From JBAZKK01 sp041650795 (GTDB lineage: Bacteria > Omnitrophota > Gorgyraeia > Gygaellales > Profunditerraquicolaceae), in the NCBI GenBank assembly GCA_041650795.1, contig JBAZKK010000041.1, positions 1 through 6,599 on the forward strand: DNA of 6,599 nt, given 5' to 3'. Made by a program: the position numbers and the translations under genes. Numbering within the stretch: position 1 is the first letter of the stretch; each line of letters begins with the position of its first letter. A model generated the notes under the pieces. It saw nothing but the letters and a program-made list of their open reading frames with translations. It ran no database searches and was not told the DNA's origin. Of this stretch, positions 1 through 5,621 are shown piece by piece.

Positions 1-693
1 ATTGCCCAGCGCCCCGCGCGCAACCAGGATTCCGTCGCAACCGGTCTCCTCAAACATCCTTACTGCCAATTGCGGCGATAACACGTCACCGCTTGCAATT
101 ACCGGGATCTTAACAGATTGTTTAACGCGTCTTATCAGCCCATAATCCACCTTGCCGCTATAGCCCTGCATCCTGGTCCTGCCGTGAATAAACACAGCGT
201 TTACCCCTGCCTCCTCTGCTGCCTGGGCCGACTCAACGGCATTCAGCGAATTCCTATCCCATCCGCTGCGGATTTTTACCGTTACCGGCGCCGCCGAATG
301 CTTGATTATCAAACGCAGCAAGCTGCCAAGACGCCTAGGCGAATTCAAGAGGCTGGCGCCTTCCCCCCTGCGGGTAACCTTTCTTACGGGACAGGCAGCA
401 TTAAAATCCAGCACATCATAGCGGTAGGCCTTCAGGATATCCAGTCCCCGTAGGATAAAATCCGGCTCAGAGCCGAGTATCTGCACCCCGAGGGGCCGAT
501 CATCATTACTGGTAGAGAGCATCTGGCGTGTCTTGCGGCTGTTATACCCCAGGGAACGCACGTTAATCATCTCAACGAATGCCAGTTCGCATCCGAACCT
601 GCGATTCAAGAGCCGGAAAGGAAGATCGGTTATCCCGGCCATGGGAGCCAGGATTAAATTCGACTTTAACTTGAGTTTGCCGATTTGCAGCAT
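1..693 (-). CDS. dusB: tRNA-dihydrouridine synthase, DusB-like (3' end outside the window)
   Basis: This is an FMN-dependent enzyme that reduces specific uridines in tRNA to dihydrouridine using NAD(P)H, in the cytoplasm. I translated 231 residues in one open frame from the ATG at 693; the C-terminal part, including the helical tRNA-binding domain, lies beyond position 1. The sequence shows the family signature APMAGITD at residues 16-23, the catalytic cysteine in NAACP (Cys101), Lys140 in VKIRSGW, His170 in IHGRT, and the FMN phosphate region ASGDV followed by ARGALGN at the very edge. The start is chosen because it places APMAG about 15 residues in, as is usual. No Shine-Dalgarno sequence is well placed: an AGGA lies 16 nt upstream, inside a small hairpin. 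The gene follows the 120-residue protein gene by 33 nt on the same strand and is probably in its operon. Dus family membership is secure; the DusB subgroup is inferred from overall similarity. Confidence 0.9.
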   Translation of the reverse strand, partial: MLQIGKLKLKSNLILAPMAGITDLPFRLLNRRFGCELAFVEMINVRSLGYNSRKTRQMLSTSNDDRPLGVQILGSEPDFILRGLDILKAYRYDVLDFNAACPVRKVTRRGEGASLLNSPRRLGSLLRLIIKHSAAPVTVKIRSGWDRNSLNAVESAQAAEEAGVNAVFIHGRTRMQGYSGKVDYGLIRRVKQSVKIPVIASGDVLSPQLAVRMFEETGCDGILVARGALGN

Positions 694-694
694 C

Positions 695-712
695 GGATAA
701 AAGGATTTATCC
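695..712 (-). repeat. Perfect 7-bp inverted repeat just upstream of the dus start
   Basis: The arms GGATAAA (695-701) and TTTATCC (706-712) are exact reverse complements around a 4-nt loop, ending 2 nt before the start codon of the dus gene and 14 nt after the stop codon of the gene before it. It is A/T-rich with no T-tract, so it is not a convincing terminator. In RNA it would hold the only AGGA near the start, which could dampen translation. That role is inference. Confidence 0.5.
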
Positions 713-726
713 TAAGGTCAGCCTGC

Positions 727-1089
727 TTAAGGAAGGACGCCTTTGATAACTTTGATGGTGGTATGCTGGCCGTCTTTCCACGGCCAAAGCATTACAAAAA
801 ATGCCTCTTTTTGCTGGCGCTTGAAGTAGAGCGCCTGGCCTGCCATAATTCCGCCGAAACCGTTGAGTTTCTCTTCGAGAATGGCCTCCAGCCTTCTCTG
901 GGAGGGCCAGATTACCGGACCCATGAGAGATTCCAGCTTGATGTTAACCGCTCCCAGCTTATCAGCGGTTACGACTATCTCCATGTAATCCTCGCGCTCA
1001 ATGCGCATGGTATCAAACCCTACCGCCTTAAGCTCTTCCTTGAGCTCCTCAAAGCCTATGTATTTATCGTTGGTTTTGGATAGAAACAA
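727..1089 (-). CDS. Uncharacterised 120-residue protein with a TTG start
   Basis: I do not recognise a family. The frame begins at TTG (1087-1089), preceded by AAGGAG (1099-1104) at 9-nt spacing; an in-frame TGA lies just upstream, so TTG is the first possible start. The protein has no signal peptide or membrane helix. It opens with a charged helical stretch (residues 10-22), continues with alternating hydrophobic residues (IEREDYMEIVV, VNIKLESL) suggesting an alpha/beta fold, and has a tryptophan pair in LWPWKDG near residues 101-107. The start lies 26 nt inside the preceding gene in another frame, so the two are likely translationally coupled. It is followed by the dus gene after 33 nt. Being conserved next to the exported protein would suggest a joint function, but nothing in the sequence names it. 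Confidence 0.75.
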   Translation of the reverse strand: MFLSKTNDKYIGFEELKEELKAVGFDTMRIEREDYMEIVVTADKLGAVNIKLESLMGPVIWPSQRRLEAILEEKLNGFGGIMAGQALYFKRQQKEAFFVMLWPWKDGQHTTIKVIKGVLP

Positions 1090-1450
1090 GGATCAATTCT
1101 CCTTCTATTTTCTTTGCCATCACTGTGACACGCAACCCGCTGTCGGTTTTTTGAAGAAACTCCATAATCCTGATGCCGCTGATCTCGTCAAATTTATAGA
1201 GCTTGCCGCCTGCTAAAAGCGAATAACCGCTCTTAATGCTCTCAGGCAGGAGGGCCTTTTCTTTAGTATAGTCTTTAACCAGCTTCTCAAATTCAGCCGA
1301 ATCTCTCATGCCGGCGGAAAGGTTATCAATGATATAGCCCTTAAACATCACGGAACTTATGGTAGCAGCTGCGGTAATGACCGTTCCGCTGGCCGCGGCG
1401 CTGGATACGAAAAACGCCAACAACAACCCTATCAGGAAGATATGGCGCAT
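1064..1450 (-). CDS. Small exported protein of unknown function (128 residues)
   Basis: The start is taken at the ATG at 1450, with AGAGGAG (1461-1467) 10 nt upstream. An in-frame TTG at 1489 would add 13 basic residues and lies only about 15 nt past the likely transcription start, with no ribosome site. Residues 1-20 form a clear signal peptide: a positive start, the hydrophobic run FLIGLLLAFFV, then a small-residue end SSAAA with cleavage probably after Ala20. The mature part of about 108 residues has a second Ala/Val-rich segment (about residues 23-34), a charged helix (EKLVKDYTKEK) and a beta-rich C-terminus with a basic end. There are no cysteines, so it is not a lipoprotein. I do not recognise a family. 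The first gene behind the promoter at 1480-1508, it overlaps the next gene by 26 nt. Confidence 0.8.
   Translation of the reverse strand: MRHIFLIGLLLAFFVSSAAASGTVITAAATISSVMFKGYIIDNLSAGMRDSAEFEKLVKDYTKEKALLPESIKSGYSLLAGGKLYKFDEISGIRIMEFLQKTDSGLRVTVMAKKIEGELILVSIQNQR
1099..1104 (-). promoter_or_regulatory. Ribosome binding site deciding the TTG start at 1089
   Basis: AAGGAG on the minus strand lies 9 nt before the TTG at 1089, within the coding end of the preceding gene. The only in-frame ATG in the first 30 codons is at about codon 28, without comparable support. Confidence 0.6.
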
Positions 1451-1479
1451 TGCGCTGATTCTCCTCTGTTTCCTACTGC

Positions 1480-1508
1480 ATCGTAACAAAAAAGGGTCTC
1501 CTTGTCAA
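1480..1508 (-). promoter_or_regulatory. Sigma70-type promoter for the 1450 to dus gene group
   Basis: The minus strand shows TTGACA (1503-1508), a 17-nt spacer and TACGAT (1480-1485). The -35 box is a perfect match and the -10 box matches 4 of 6. It lies in the 67-nt gap after the DAHP synthase stop codon and would start transcription near 1473, giving a leader of about 22 nt that contains the ribosome site at 1461-1467. Confidence 0.65.
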
Positions 1509-1517
1509 CCGCAGAAT

Positions 1518-2546
1518 TCAAAGCCTCTCCGCCAACTTCATTATTAACCTGCGGGATTCCTCCCATCCCAGGCATGGGTCAGTGATGGACTTTCCGAAAA
1601 CCCTGCCATCTACTGCCTGCGCCCCTTCTGCCAGGTAACTTTCAATCATCAAGCCCTTGACGGTTTTCTGCAACAGACCGGAATTCCTGATGCTGTGCAT
1701 AACCTGCAGGGCTATGCGCGGCTGCTCCTTAAATTTCTTCCCCGAGTTAGCGTGATTGGTATCCACGATCACGGCAGGGTTCTTCAGGGAACGCTTCAGG
1801 TACATCTCGGTTAACCTTATCATATGCTCATAATGGTAATTCGGGAAATTCTGGCCGTATTGGTTAACTGCCCCGCGCAGGATACAGTGCGCCAGGGGGT
1901 TACCCGAGGTACGCACCTGCCAACGGTTGTAGATAAATGTATGCGGCGCCTGCGCAGCCTGCACCGCATTAAGCATTACATTAAGGTCTCCGCTGGTTGG
2001 ATTCTTCATCCCCACCGGCATATCCAGCCCGCTTACCGTCAGGCGGTGCTGCTGGTTCTCCACCGAGCGCGCTCCGATAGCCACGTAACTCAAAAGGTCC
2101 TCTAAATAAGCGTAGTTGTCGGGATAAAGCATCTCATCGGCAGCGCTCAGGCCGGTCTCTTCCAATACCTTGATATGCATCCTCCTGATAGCCCTGATAC
2201 CCTCCGCAACGTCTGGTTTCTCTTTCGGGTTAGGCTGATGCAGCATGCCCTTGTAGCCTTCTCCGGTAGTGCGCGGTTTATTAGTGTATATGCGCGGGGT
2301 AAGGATGATCTTATCGTCTACCTCCTGCTGCAGCTTGCTGAGGCGCCGGCAATACTCCAACACCGCCTTCTCGTCATCGGCAGAGCATGGGCCGATGATA
2401 ACTAGAAACTTGGAGCTCTTGCCTTTGAAGATATCGATAATGCCGCGGTCCCTGACCAGCTTGACCTTCTTAAGTTTCGGCGAAAGGGGTAATTTCTTAA
2501 CTATCTCTTCCGCAGCCGCTATTCTAGATAGGTAGGTAAAACTCAT
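1518..2546 (-). CDS. 3-deoxy-7-phosphoheptulonate (DAHP) synthase, type I AroF/AroG/AroH family
   Basis: This enzyme condenses phosphoenolpyruvate and erythrose 4-phosphate to DAHP, the first committed step of the shikimate pathway to aromatic amino acids. The 342-residue length fits the E. coli AroF/G/H group (about 350). The metal ligands expected from E. coli AroG are all present: Cys54 in IIGPCS, His265 in TNHANS, Glu302 in MIESYL and Asp323 in SITDPCLGWEE. Substrate-binding residues are also kept: Arg85 and Lys90 in the RIYTNKPRTT segment, Arg160 in GARS, Lys181 in GMKN and Arg224 in ILRG. The N-terminal extension that carries part of the feedback site in E. coli enzymes is somewhat shorter. 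The start has AAGGAG 6 nt upstream. It lies 18 nt behind the cysteine cluster protein gene and probably shares its transcript. Which amino acid inhibits it cannot be read here, so no isozyme symbol is assigned. Confidence 0.96.
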   Translation of the reverse strand: MSFTYLSRIAAAEEIVKKLPLSPKLKKVKLVRDRGIIDIFKGKSSKFLVIIGPCSADDEKAVLEYCRRLSKLQQEVDDKIILTPRIYTNKPRTTGEGYKGMLHQPNPKEKPDVAEGIRAIRRMHIKVLEETGLSAADEMLYPDNYAYLEDLLSYVAIGARSVENQQHRLTVSGLDMPVGMKNPTSGDLNVMLNAVQAAQAPHTFIYNRWQVRTSGNPLAHCILRGAVNQYGQNFPNYHYEHMIRLTEMYLKRSLKNPAVIVDTNHANSGKKFKEQPRIALQVMHSIRNSGLLQKTVKGLMIESYLAEGAQAVDGRVFGKSITDPCLGWEESRRLIMKLAERL

Positions 2547-2564
2547 TGCGTTCTCCTTCTGGGG

Positions 2565-2936
2565 CTACCTGCTAGGCGCCCTCTTCTTTCTATGCCTTGA
2601 CTTGACAATACAGCAGAGATACCTCGCAAAGCTGGAAAGCCGCCCCCTTTCATAGGGAAACTCCTTGCAATAATGGGGCTTGAGATTATAGTCTATCTTG
2701 TGTATAGAGCAGAGGCCGTCTTTGGTGATAAAGGTGCACGGCTCGTCCTCTATGCTCGTGCCTATCCTGTAGCCGGAGGGGTAATCCTTGTCTTTCTCCA
2801 GATGGAAGAAATCCCCGCCTTTTATATTAAGCTCGAGTATCTTCTTGGCTTCTTCCAAATCCACCCATGCCCCCATCCTGCAGCATTCATGTTTAGTCTT
2901 ACACTTATTGCAATCAACCTTCTGTTTTTTCCCCAT
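2565..2936 (-). CDS. CxxCxxCC-family cysteine cluster protein (YkgJ-like, putative metal or Fe-S binding)
   Basis: The 123-residue protein has nine cysteines arranged as in the family of putative zinc- or iron-chelating proteins (Pfam CxxCxxCC, PF03692): Cys9, Cys12 and the pair Cys18-Cys19 near the N-terminus, then Cys67, Cys76 and Cys90 in a segment of the form PC-x-F-x-x-x-DG-x-C-x-I ... KP-x-x-C-x-x-FP, and finally Cys108-Cys109. The middle segment matches the family core well, with Lys in place of the usual Arg before Pro. The C-terminus is very basic (KSRHRKKRAPSR), which could contact nucleic acid. The biochemical role of the family is not established. An in-frame TGA lies upstream, so the ATG at 2936 is the first usable start; it has no Shine-Dalgarno sequence and a -10 box only 10 nt away. 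It is followed by the DAHP synthase gene. Confidence 0.88.
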   Translation of the reverse strand: MGKKQKVDCNKCKTKHECCRMGAWVDLEEAKKILELNIKGGDFFHLEKDKDYPSGYRIGTSIEDEPCTFITKDGLCSIHKIDYNLKPHYCKEFPYERGRLSSFARYLCCIVKSRHRKKRAPSR

Positions 2937-2946
2937 AATAGCCTGT

Positions 2947-2974
2947 ATTATACCTCAATAAACGAAATACCCAA
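2947..2974 (-). promoter_or_regulatory. Promoter with perfect -10 box directly before the cysteine cluster gene
   Basis: TATAAT (2947-2952) is preceded by a 16-nt spacer and a weak -35 candidate TTGGGT (2969-2974, 3 of 6). The -10 box ends 10 nt before the ATG at 2936, so transcription would begin about 4 nt upstream of the start codon. The mRNA would then be nearly leaderless, which agrees with the missing ribosome site. Confidence 0.55.
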
Positions 2975-3011
2975 ATGGATTTTGCCCAACCCGGCGGGCC
3001 GCCCGGACTCC

Positions 3012-3797
3012 TTAGTGTTGGTGCAACAGCAATTCCTGGAACGCCTTTGCAGAGATGCGGACGCCGCCCGTAAAAGGAAAATCAAAAAGTAAAATCGTAA
3101 AGATTATAAGCGATATCAGCAGGGTAAGCAAAGCAGTCATCACAATCTGAGAATTCAGGTTCTCGGCTCCAAAGAAGAAACAGAAGGCGATGGTAATCAC
3201 TCCTCCCGATACCAGGACAAACCATAATAAAGGGTGCACCCCTGTCTTTGAATCAACCAGCCGGGTGCTCCTAAGCTCTCCAAGGGCATTGAGGTTACGC
3301 AATGACTCCGCATAGAATATCTTCTCATTTTCTAAACGGGGGGAATAACCGGCGTAGAGCGTCCAAAATTTATCCAGCACTGCCGTAAGGTTCGGGCTTG
3401 TTTTCCCCATGGCGATACTCTCCCACTCATCCGTGGAAGCCACGCTGGCATACTCTTTAGCGAGGGAACGGACCTTCTCCTTCAAATCCGGGGGGAATGC
3501 CTCGGCATCCCTATAGATATCCAGAAGGCAGTTGGCTTCTTTCTCCACGTTCATGTCTGCTCTTTCGAAATCCTCCCAGACCACCACAAAGACAAACGCC
3601 AAAAGCACGGCATAGATAACCCCTACTGTCCCGAATATAGGGCCGGCTACGTCATGGTGTAGCTTCAACCTGTGCTGCGGGATAAGCCTGCGCACTAAAA
3701 GCAAACCGGCTATTACCAACGCCAGTATCGCCCCTATCATGCTCATCCCCAGCAACGGCGTAGAAACTTTCAATAATACTCCTTGGGTAAATGACAT
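3012..3797 (-). CDS. DUF4239 (bestrophin-like) integral membrane protein
   Basis: The 261-residue protein has four predicted membrane helices: about residues 15-36, 51-73, 189-210 and 217-238. A soluble helical region of about 115 residues lies between the second and third. The second helix and what follows, GTVGVIYAVLLAFVFVVVWE with acidic and EA-containing residues after it, and the C-terminal DFPFTGG-x-RIS-x-x-AFQELL, are the two conserved parts of DUF4239 proteins (PF14023). This family has been grouped with bestrophin-type channels, but its transport role is not demonstrated to my knowledge. The ATG at 3797 has AGGAG 7 nt upstream. The gene follows nnrE by 87 nt with no clear terminator, so read-through is likely. 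The gap after it holds a GC-rich stretch (2995-3008) and then a new promoter. Confidence 0.85.
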   Translation of the reverse strand: MSFTQGVLLKVSTPLLGMSMIGAILALVIAGLLLVRRLIPQHRLKLHHDVAGPIFGTVGVIYAVLLAFVFVVVWEDFERADMNVEKEANCLLDIYRDAEAFPPDLKEKVRSLAKEYASVASTDEWESIAMGKTSPNLTAVLDKFWTLYAGYSPRLENEKIFYAESLRNLNALGELRSTRLVDSKTGVHPLLWFVLVSGGVITIAFCFFFGAENLNSQIVMTALLTLLISLIIFTILLFDFPFTGGVRISAKAFQELLLHQH

Positions 3798-3838
3798 CCT
3801 GGCTCTCCTCTCCGGTAAAATTATCGCTTTTATTGCAG

Positions 3839-3868
3839 CGCGCCTCTTATCTAAAGAAACGCGCCTCT
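3839..3868. repeat. 9-bp direct repeat, 21 bp apart, between nnrE and the DUF4239 gene
   Basis: CGCGCCTCT occurs at 3839-3847 and again at 3860-3868, a centre-to-centre distance of 21 bp or two helical turns. It lies in the 87-nt gap upstream of the DUF4239 gene. This spacing is compatible with a paired protein-binding site, but two copies of a 9-mer in a GC-rich gap could be chance. Confidence 0.3.
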
Positions 3869-3884
3869 GGCCTCGTCTTGTTAT

Positions 3885-4544
3885 CTATACTAATTTTACT
3901 CCCAGCTGCTCGACCTTAACCATGCCGCAATACCCGGGCCCTTTACCGCAAGCCATCCCGCGTTTCCTGGCGATAAAGGTAACTGTCTCATCCGCTTCAA
4001 CGCAACATCCAAAGACGATACCGCTGGTGGCGTCCAGGCCTGAGGGGATATCAACAGATAGAACATAGGTGCCTGCAAGGTTAATCAGCCGGATTAAATC
4101 GCAATAAATACCTCTTACCTCTCCGCTTAACCCTACGCCTAAAAGCGCATCAACTATTAAGTAATATTTTGGAAGCTTTTTTCTGATTGAATCTACGTTC
4201 AGGGCTGTGACTTCGCTTATCTTCTGTTTAAGTCTCAGGAGAATACCAGCATTTACCGCTGCTTCGCCTTTTACGTCTGAAATCTTACCCGCTAAGAATA
4301 CATCCGGCTTTACCCCTGATGTTAAAAGATGGCGCGCGGCAGTAAAACCATCCCCGCCGTTATTCCCCCTCCCGCAGAAGATTGCAACCCTGCCTTTTCT
4401 CTTTCCGAGAATTCTCAAGGCTTCTTGCGCTACAGCGCGGCCTGCATTCTCCATCAGGATAAGCGTAGGGATACCGTATTTATCGCGGGCCTTCGCATCT
4501 AAATCCCTGGCCTGGACAGCAGTAATAATACGGGCGGTTGGCAT
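3885..4544 (-). CDS. nnrE: NAD(P)H-hydrate epimerase, stand-alone YjeF N-terminal domain
   Basis: The enzyme interconverts the R and S epimers of hydrated NAD(P)H so that the partner dehydratase NnrD can restore the cofactor; it is cytoplasmic metabolite repair. The 219 residues are a full single YjeF_N domain: MENAG (31-35), the nucleotide-binding loop CGRGNNGGDGF (57-67), VDALLGVGLSGEVRG (131-145), and SVDIPSGLDA (163-172) followed by ADETVTF and RKRGM. The C-terminal ADP-dependent dehydratase domain found fused in E. coli YjeF is absent, and no NnrD gene is in the window. The ATG at 4544 follows the stop of the upstream membrane protein gene by 3 nt and has no Shine-Dalgarno sequence, so translation probably depends on coupling. 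Confidence 0.94.
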   Translation of the reverse strand: MPTARIITAVQARDLDAKARDKYGIPTLILMENAGRAVAQEALRILGKRKGRVAIFCGRGNNGGDGFTAARHLLTSGVKPDVFLAGKISDVKGEAAVNAGILLRLKQKISEVTALNVDSIRKKLPKYYLIVDALLGVGLSGEVRGIYCDLIRLINLAGTYVLSVDIPSGLDATSGIVFGCCVEADETVTFIARKRGMACGKGPGYCGMVKVEQLGVKLV

Positions 4545-4547
4545 AGG

Positions 4548-4745
4548 CTATTTTTTAAACCAGAACCTGTAAAACGGGCGGGCGCCGCAGGCAAGTATCA
4601 GCACAATAAGAATAAGGTAGTTAAGTTTAAGGAGCTGCGGGAAAAGCTTAACGATGATAATGGCGAAGAAAAATACCGACCATTTGACAAGACCGATATC
4701 CAGGACATTAAGCTTCTTAAGGCGTTCATCCAATTTTGCACACAT
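4548..4745 (-). CDS. Small conserved-looking membrane protein (65 residues)
   Basis: The start is the ATG at 4745, with AGGAGG (4752-4757) at the ideal 6-nt spacing; a longer in-frame reading to 4778 would start upstream of the likely transcription start. The first 20 residues are an amphipathic, charged segment (KLDERLKKLNVLD). They are followed by two membrane helices: about residues 21-38 (WSVFFFAIIIVKLFP) and 41-54 (LNYLILIVLILACG). The C-terminus RPFYRFWFKK is aromatic and basic, giving an N-in, C-in hairpin by the positive-inside rule. I cannot name a family. It is directly upstream of nnrE (3-nt gap), but no functional link to NAD(P)HX repair is known to me. Confidence 0.8.
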   Translation of the reverse strand: MCAKLDERLKKLNVLDIGLVKWSVFFFAIIIVKLFPQLLKLNYLILIVLILACGARPFYRFWFKK

Positions 4746-4751
4746 ATGTCT

Positions 4752-4757
4752 CCTCCT
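4752..4757 (-). promoter_or_regulatory. Ribosome binding site deciding the ATG start at 4745
   Basis: AGGAGG on the minus strand with 6-nt spacing to ATG at 4745. It rules in favour of the shorter reading over the extended one to 4778. Confidence 0.75.
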
Positions 4758-4766
4758 GTTAACCTG

Positions 4767-4772
4767 ATTATA
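4767..4772 (-). promoter_or_regulatory. Perfect -10 box for the membrane protein and nnrE group
   Basis: TATAAT lies in the 47-nt gap after the exported protein gene. Transcription would begin near 4760, just ahead of the ribosome site. No good -35 box is seen at 16-18 nt, so it may be weak, need an activator, or be chance. Confidence 0.45.
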
Positions 4773-4792
4773 CCGCAAGGACTGATAAGACG

Positions 4793-5221
4793 CTATTTCT
4801 TTATGACTTTAAATGAACTGAAGCTCTTGTCGCTTTTTTTACCGGAACGAAAAACCTCTATCAATACCCAGGTATAAACCTTCTCTTCTTCAAACTGCGA
4901 CGCAGGGAGCTTAATCGGGTAGGCATCAACAGGAAAATCCTGCTTCATGATTAAATTATCCTGGATGGTATTATATCCCTTATAGAGCTTGAAAACCACG
5001 TGGTCCGTAATTGCCATGTTAGACCTCATCCATCTAAACTCCAGGTAATCCTTGCCTGTTAAAACAATGTCTTCAGTGATGGGGTAAAGAAGTTTGGGGC
5101 CTGGCATGGAATCGTTATACATATTGATGCCAAGATAGCTGGTGGCGGGAGTGGTAAAGATAAATGTGCTAAAAAGGAATGCGAAGCATACCGTTAATCT
5201 TAAATTTACCCTCCGGGACAT
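4793..5221 (-). CDS. Exported protein with a probable beta-sandwich domain (142 residues)
   Basis: The ATG at 5221 is preferred because it places a signal peptide at the N-terminus: basic MSRRVNLR, hydrophobic core LTVCFAFLFSTFIF, and likely cleavage after ATS at residue 28. An in-frame TTG at 5284 would bury this signal behind 21 extra residues. There is no clear Shine-Dalgarno sequence; the gene begins 11 nt after the cupin stop, so translational coupling is likely. The mature part of about 114 residues alternates hydrophobic and polar residues and contains G-x-x-YLEFRW, DHVVFKLYKG, KLPASQF and KVYTWVLIEVF, with FSSFKVIKK at the end. This pattern resembles a fibronectin type III or immunoglobulin-like sandwich, which is inference. 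No further domain follows, so it may be a soluble periplasmic protein. I do not recognise a named family. Confidence 0.78.
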   Translation of the reverse strand: MSRRVNLRLTVCFAFLFSTFIFTTPATSYLGINMYNDSMPGPKLLYPITEDIVLTGKDYLEFRWMRSNMAITDHVVFKLYKGYNTIQDNLIMKQDFPVDAYPIKLPASQFEEEKVYTWVLIEVFRSGKKSDKSFSSFKVIKK

Positions 5222-5232
5222 CTGACTGTGTC

Positions 5233-5502
5233 TTATTTGAAATTGTAGTGCTTCCTGACCGGCTTTCTGACCTCCCAGGCGCAAGAGAGCCCCTTGGGAA
5301 AACTCACAAAATCTCCTTTGCCGAAACTAATTTTATCCCCGTCTTTTGTTTCTACGGAAACCTCTCCTTCTAACAGATAGCATTCTTCTGTGCTGTCGTA
5401 GGTCCAGTGGAAACGCGAGGCCTCCTTGGTCCAGATAGGCCAGTTGAATACGCCCATTTTCTTTAGCTTGTCATCGCTTAACTTCTCTACTTTAATCTTC
5501 AT
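5233..5502 (-). CDS. Small single-domain cupin (DUF861/Cupin_3-like)
   Basis: The 89-residue protein is a minimal cupin barrel. The first conserved block is W-x-YDSTEECYLLEGEVSVE (residues 33-51) and the second GDFVSFPKGLSCAWEV (63-78), matching the Cupin_3 group (PF05899), which includes the EutQ C-terminal domain and (S)-ureidoglycine aminohydrolase relatives. The first block has Glu39-Glu40 but lacks the His pair of classical metal cupins, and the second has no His, so metal binding is uncertain. The protein is cytoplasmic, without a signal peptide. The ATG at 5502 has GGGAGG 6 nt upstream and its own promoter. It is followed by the exported beta-rich protein. A specific ligand cannot be inferred. 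Confidence 0.88.
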   Translation of the reverse strand: MKIKVEKLSDDKLKKMGVFNWPIWTKEASRFHWTYDSTEECYLLEGEVSVETKDGDKISFGKGDFVSFPKGLSCAWEVRKPVRKHYNFK

Positions 5503-5522
5503 AGATCGCCTCCCTGGCTATT

Positions 5523-5550
5523 ATTATACTTCTGCCGCAAAAAATCCCAA
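5523..5550 (-). promoter_or_regulatory. Promoter of the cupin gene, overlapping the preceding terminator
   Basis: TTGGGA (5545-5550, 4 of 6), a 16-nt spacer and a perfect TATAAT (5523-5528). Transcription would start near 5516, giving a leader of about 14 nt with the GGGAGG ribosome site (5509-5514). The -35 box lies inside the 3' arm of the terminator hairpin of the gene before it. Confidence 0.6.
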
Positions 5551-5596
5551 GCGAAATCTCCTTAACGGTATCTAAGGATAATTGCGCTTGGGATTT
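5539..5596 (-). terminator. Rho-independent terminator of the acidic secreted protein gene
   Basis: AAATCCCAAGCG and its exact reverse complement CGCTTGGGATTT form a 12-bp stem (5542-5553 with 5585-5596). A second inner stem TCCTTA/TAAGGA (5559-5564 with 5573-5578) sits on top, separated by an internal loop. On the minus strand the stem runs into six T residues (5539-5544). It lies 25 nt after the stop codon of the gene at 5622. Confidence 0.8.
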
Positions 5597-5621
5597 AAGT
5601 TAATTATCCGGAAGTGCTGCT

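Noticed and set aside
118..453. Plus-strand open frame of 111 codons
   Set aside because: It lies antisense to the dus gene, whose frame carries intact family motifs; the plus-strand product has no recognisable features.
685..1083. Plus-strand open frame of 132 codons
   Set aside because: It mirrors the 120-residue minus-strand gene, which has a ribosome site and fits the operon. The plus frame has no ribosome site or promoter.
1490..1517. Possible terminator after DAHP synthase (AAGG...CCTT followed by T residues on the minus strand)
   Set aside because: The stem is only 4 bp, and the same bases are the spacer of the strong promoter at 1480-1508.
1824..2535. Several plus-strand frames of 76 to 93 codons
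   Set aside because: All are antisense to the DAHP synthase gene, which is certain from its motifs.
2995..3008. GC-rich inverted sequence after the DUF4239 gene, as a possible terminator
   Set aside because: Pairing is interrupted and no T-tract follows on the minus strand.
2673..3092. Plus-strand frame of 139 codons spanning two genes and their gap
   Set aside because: It is antisense to the cysteine cluster gene and the end of the DUF4239 gene, and its translation has no coherent domain.
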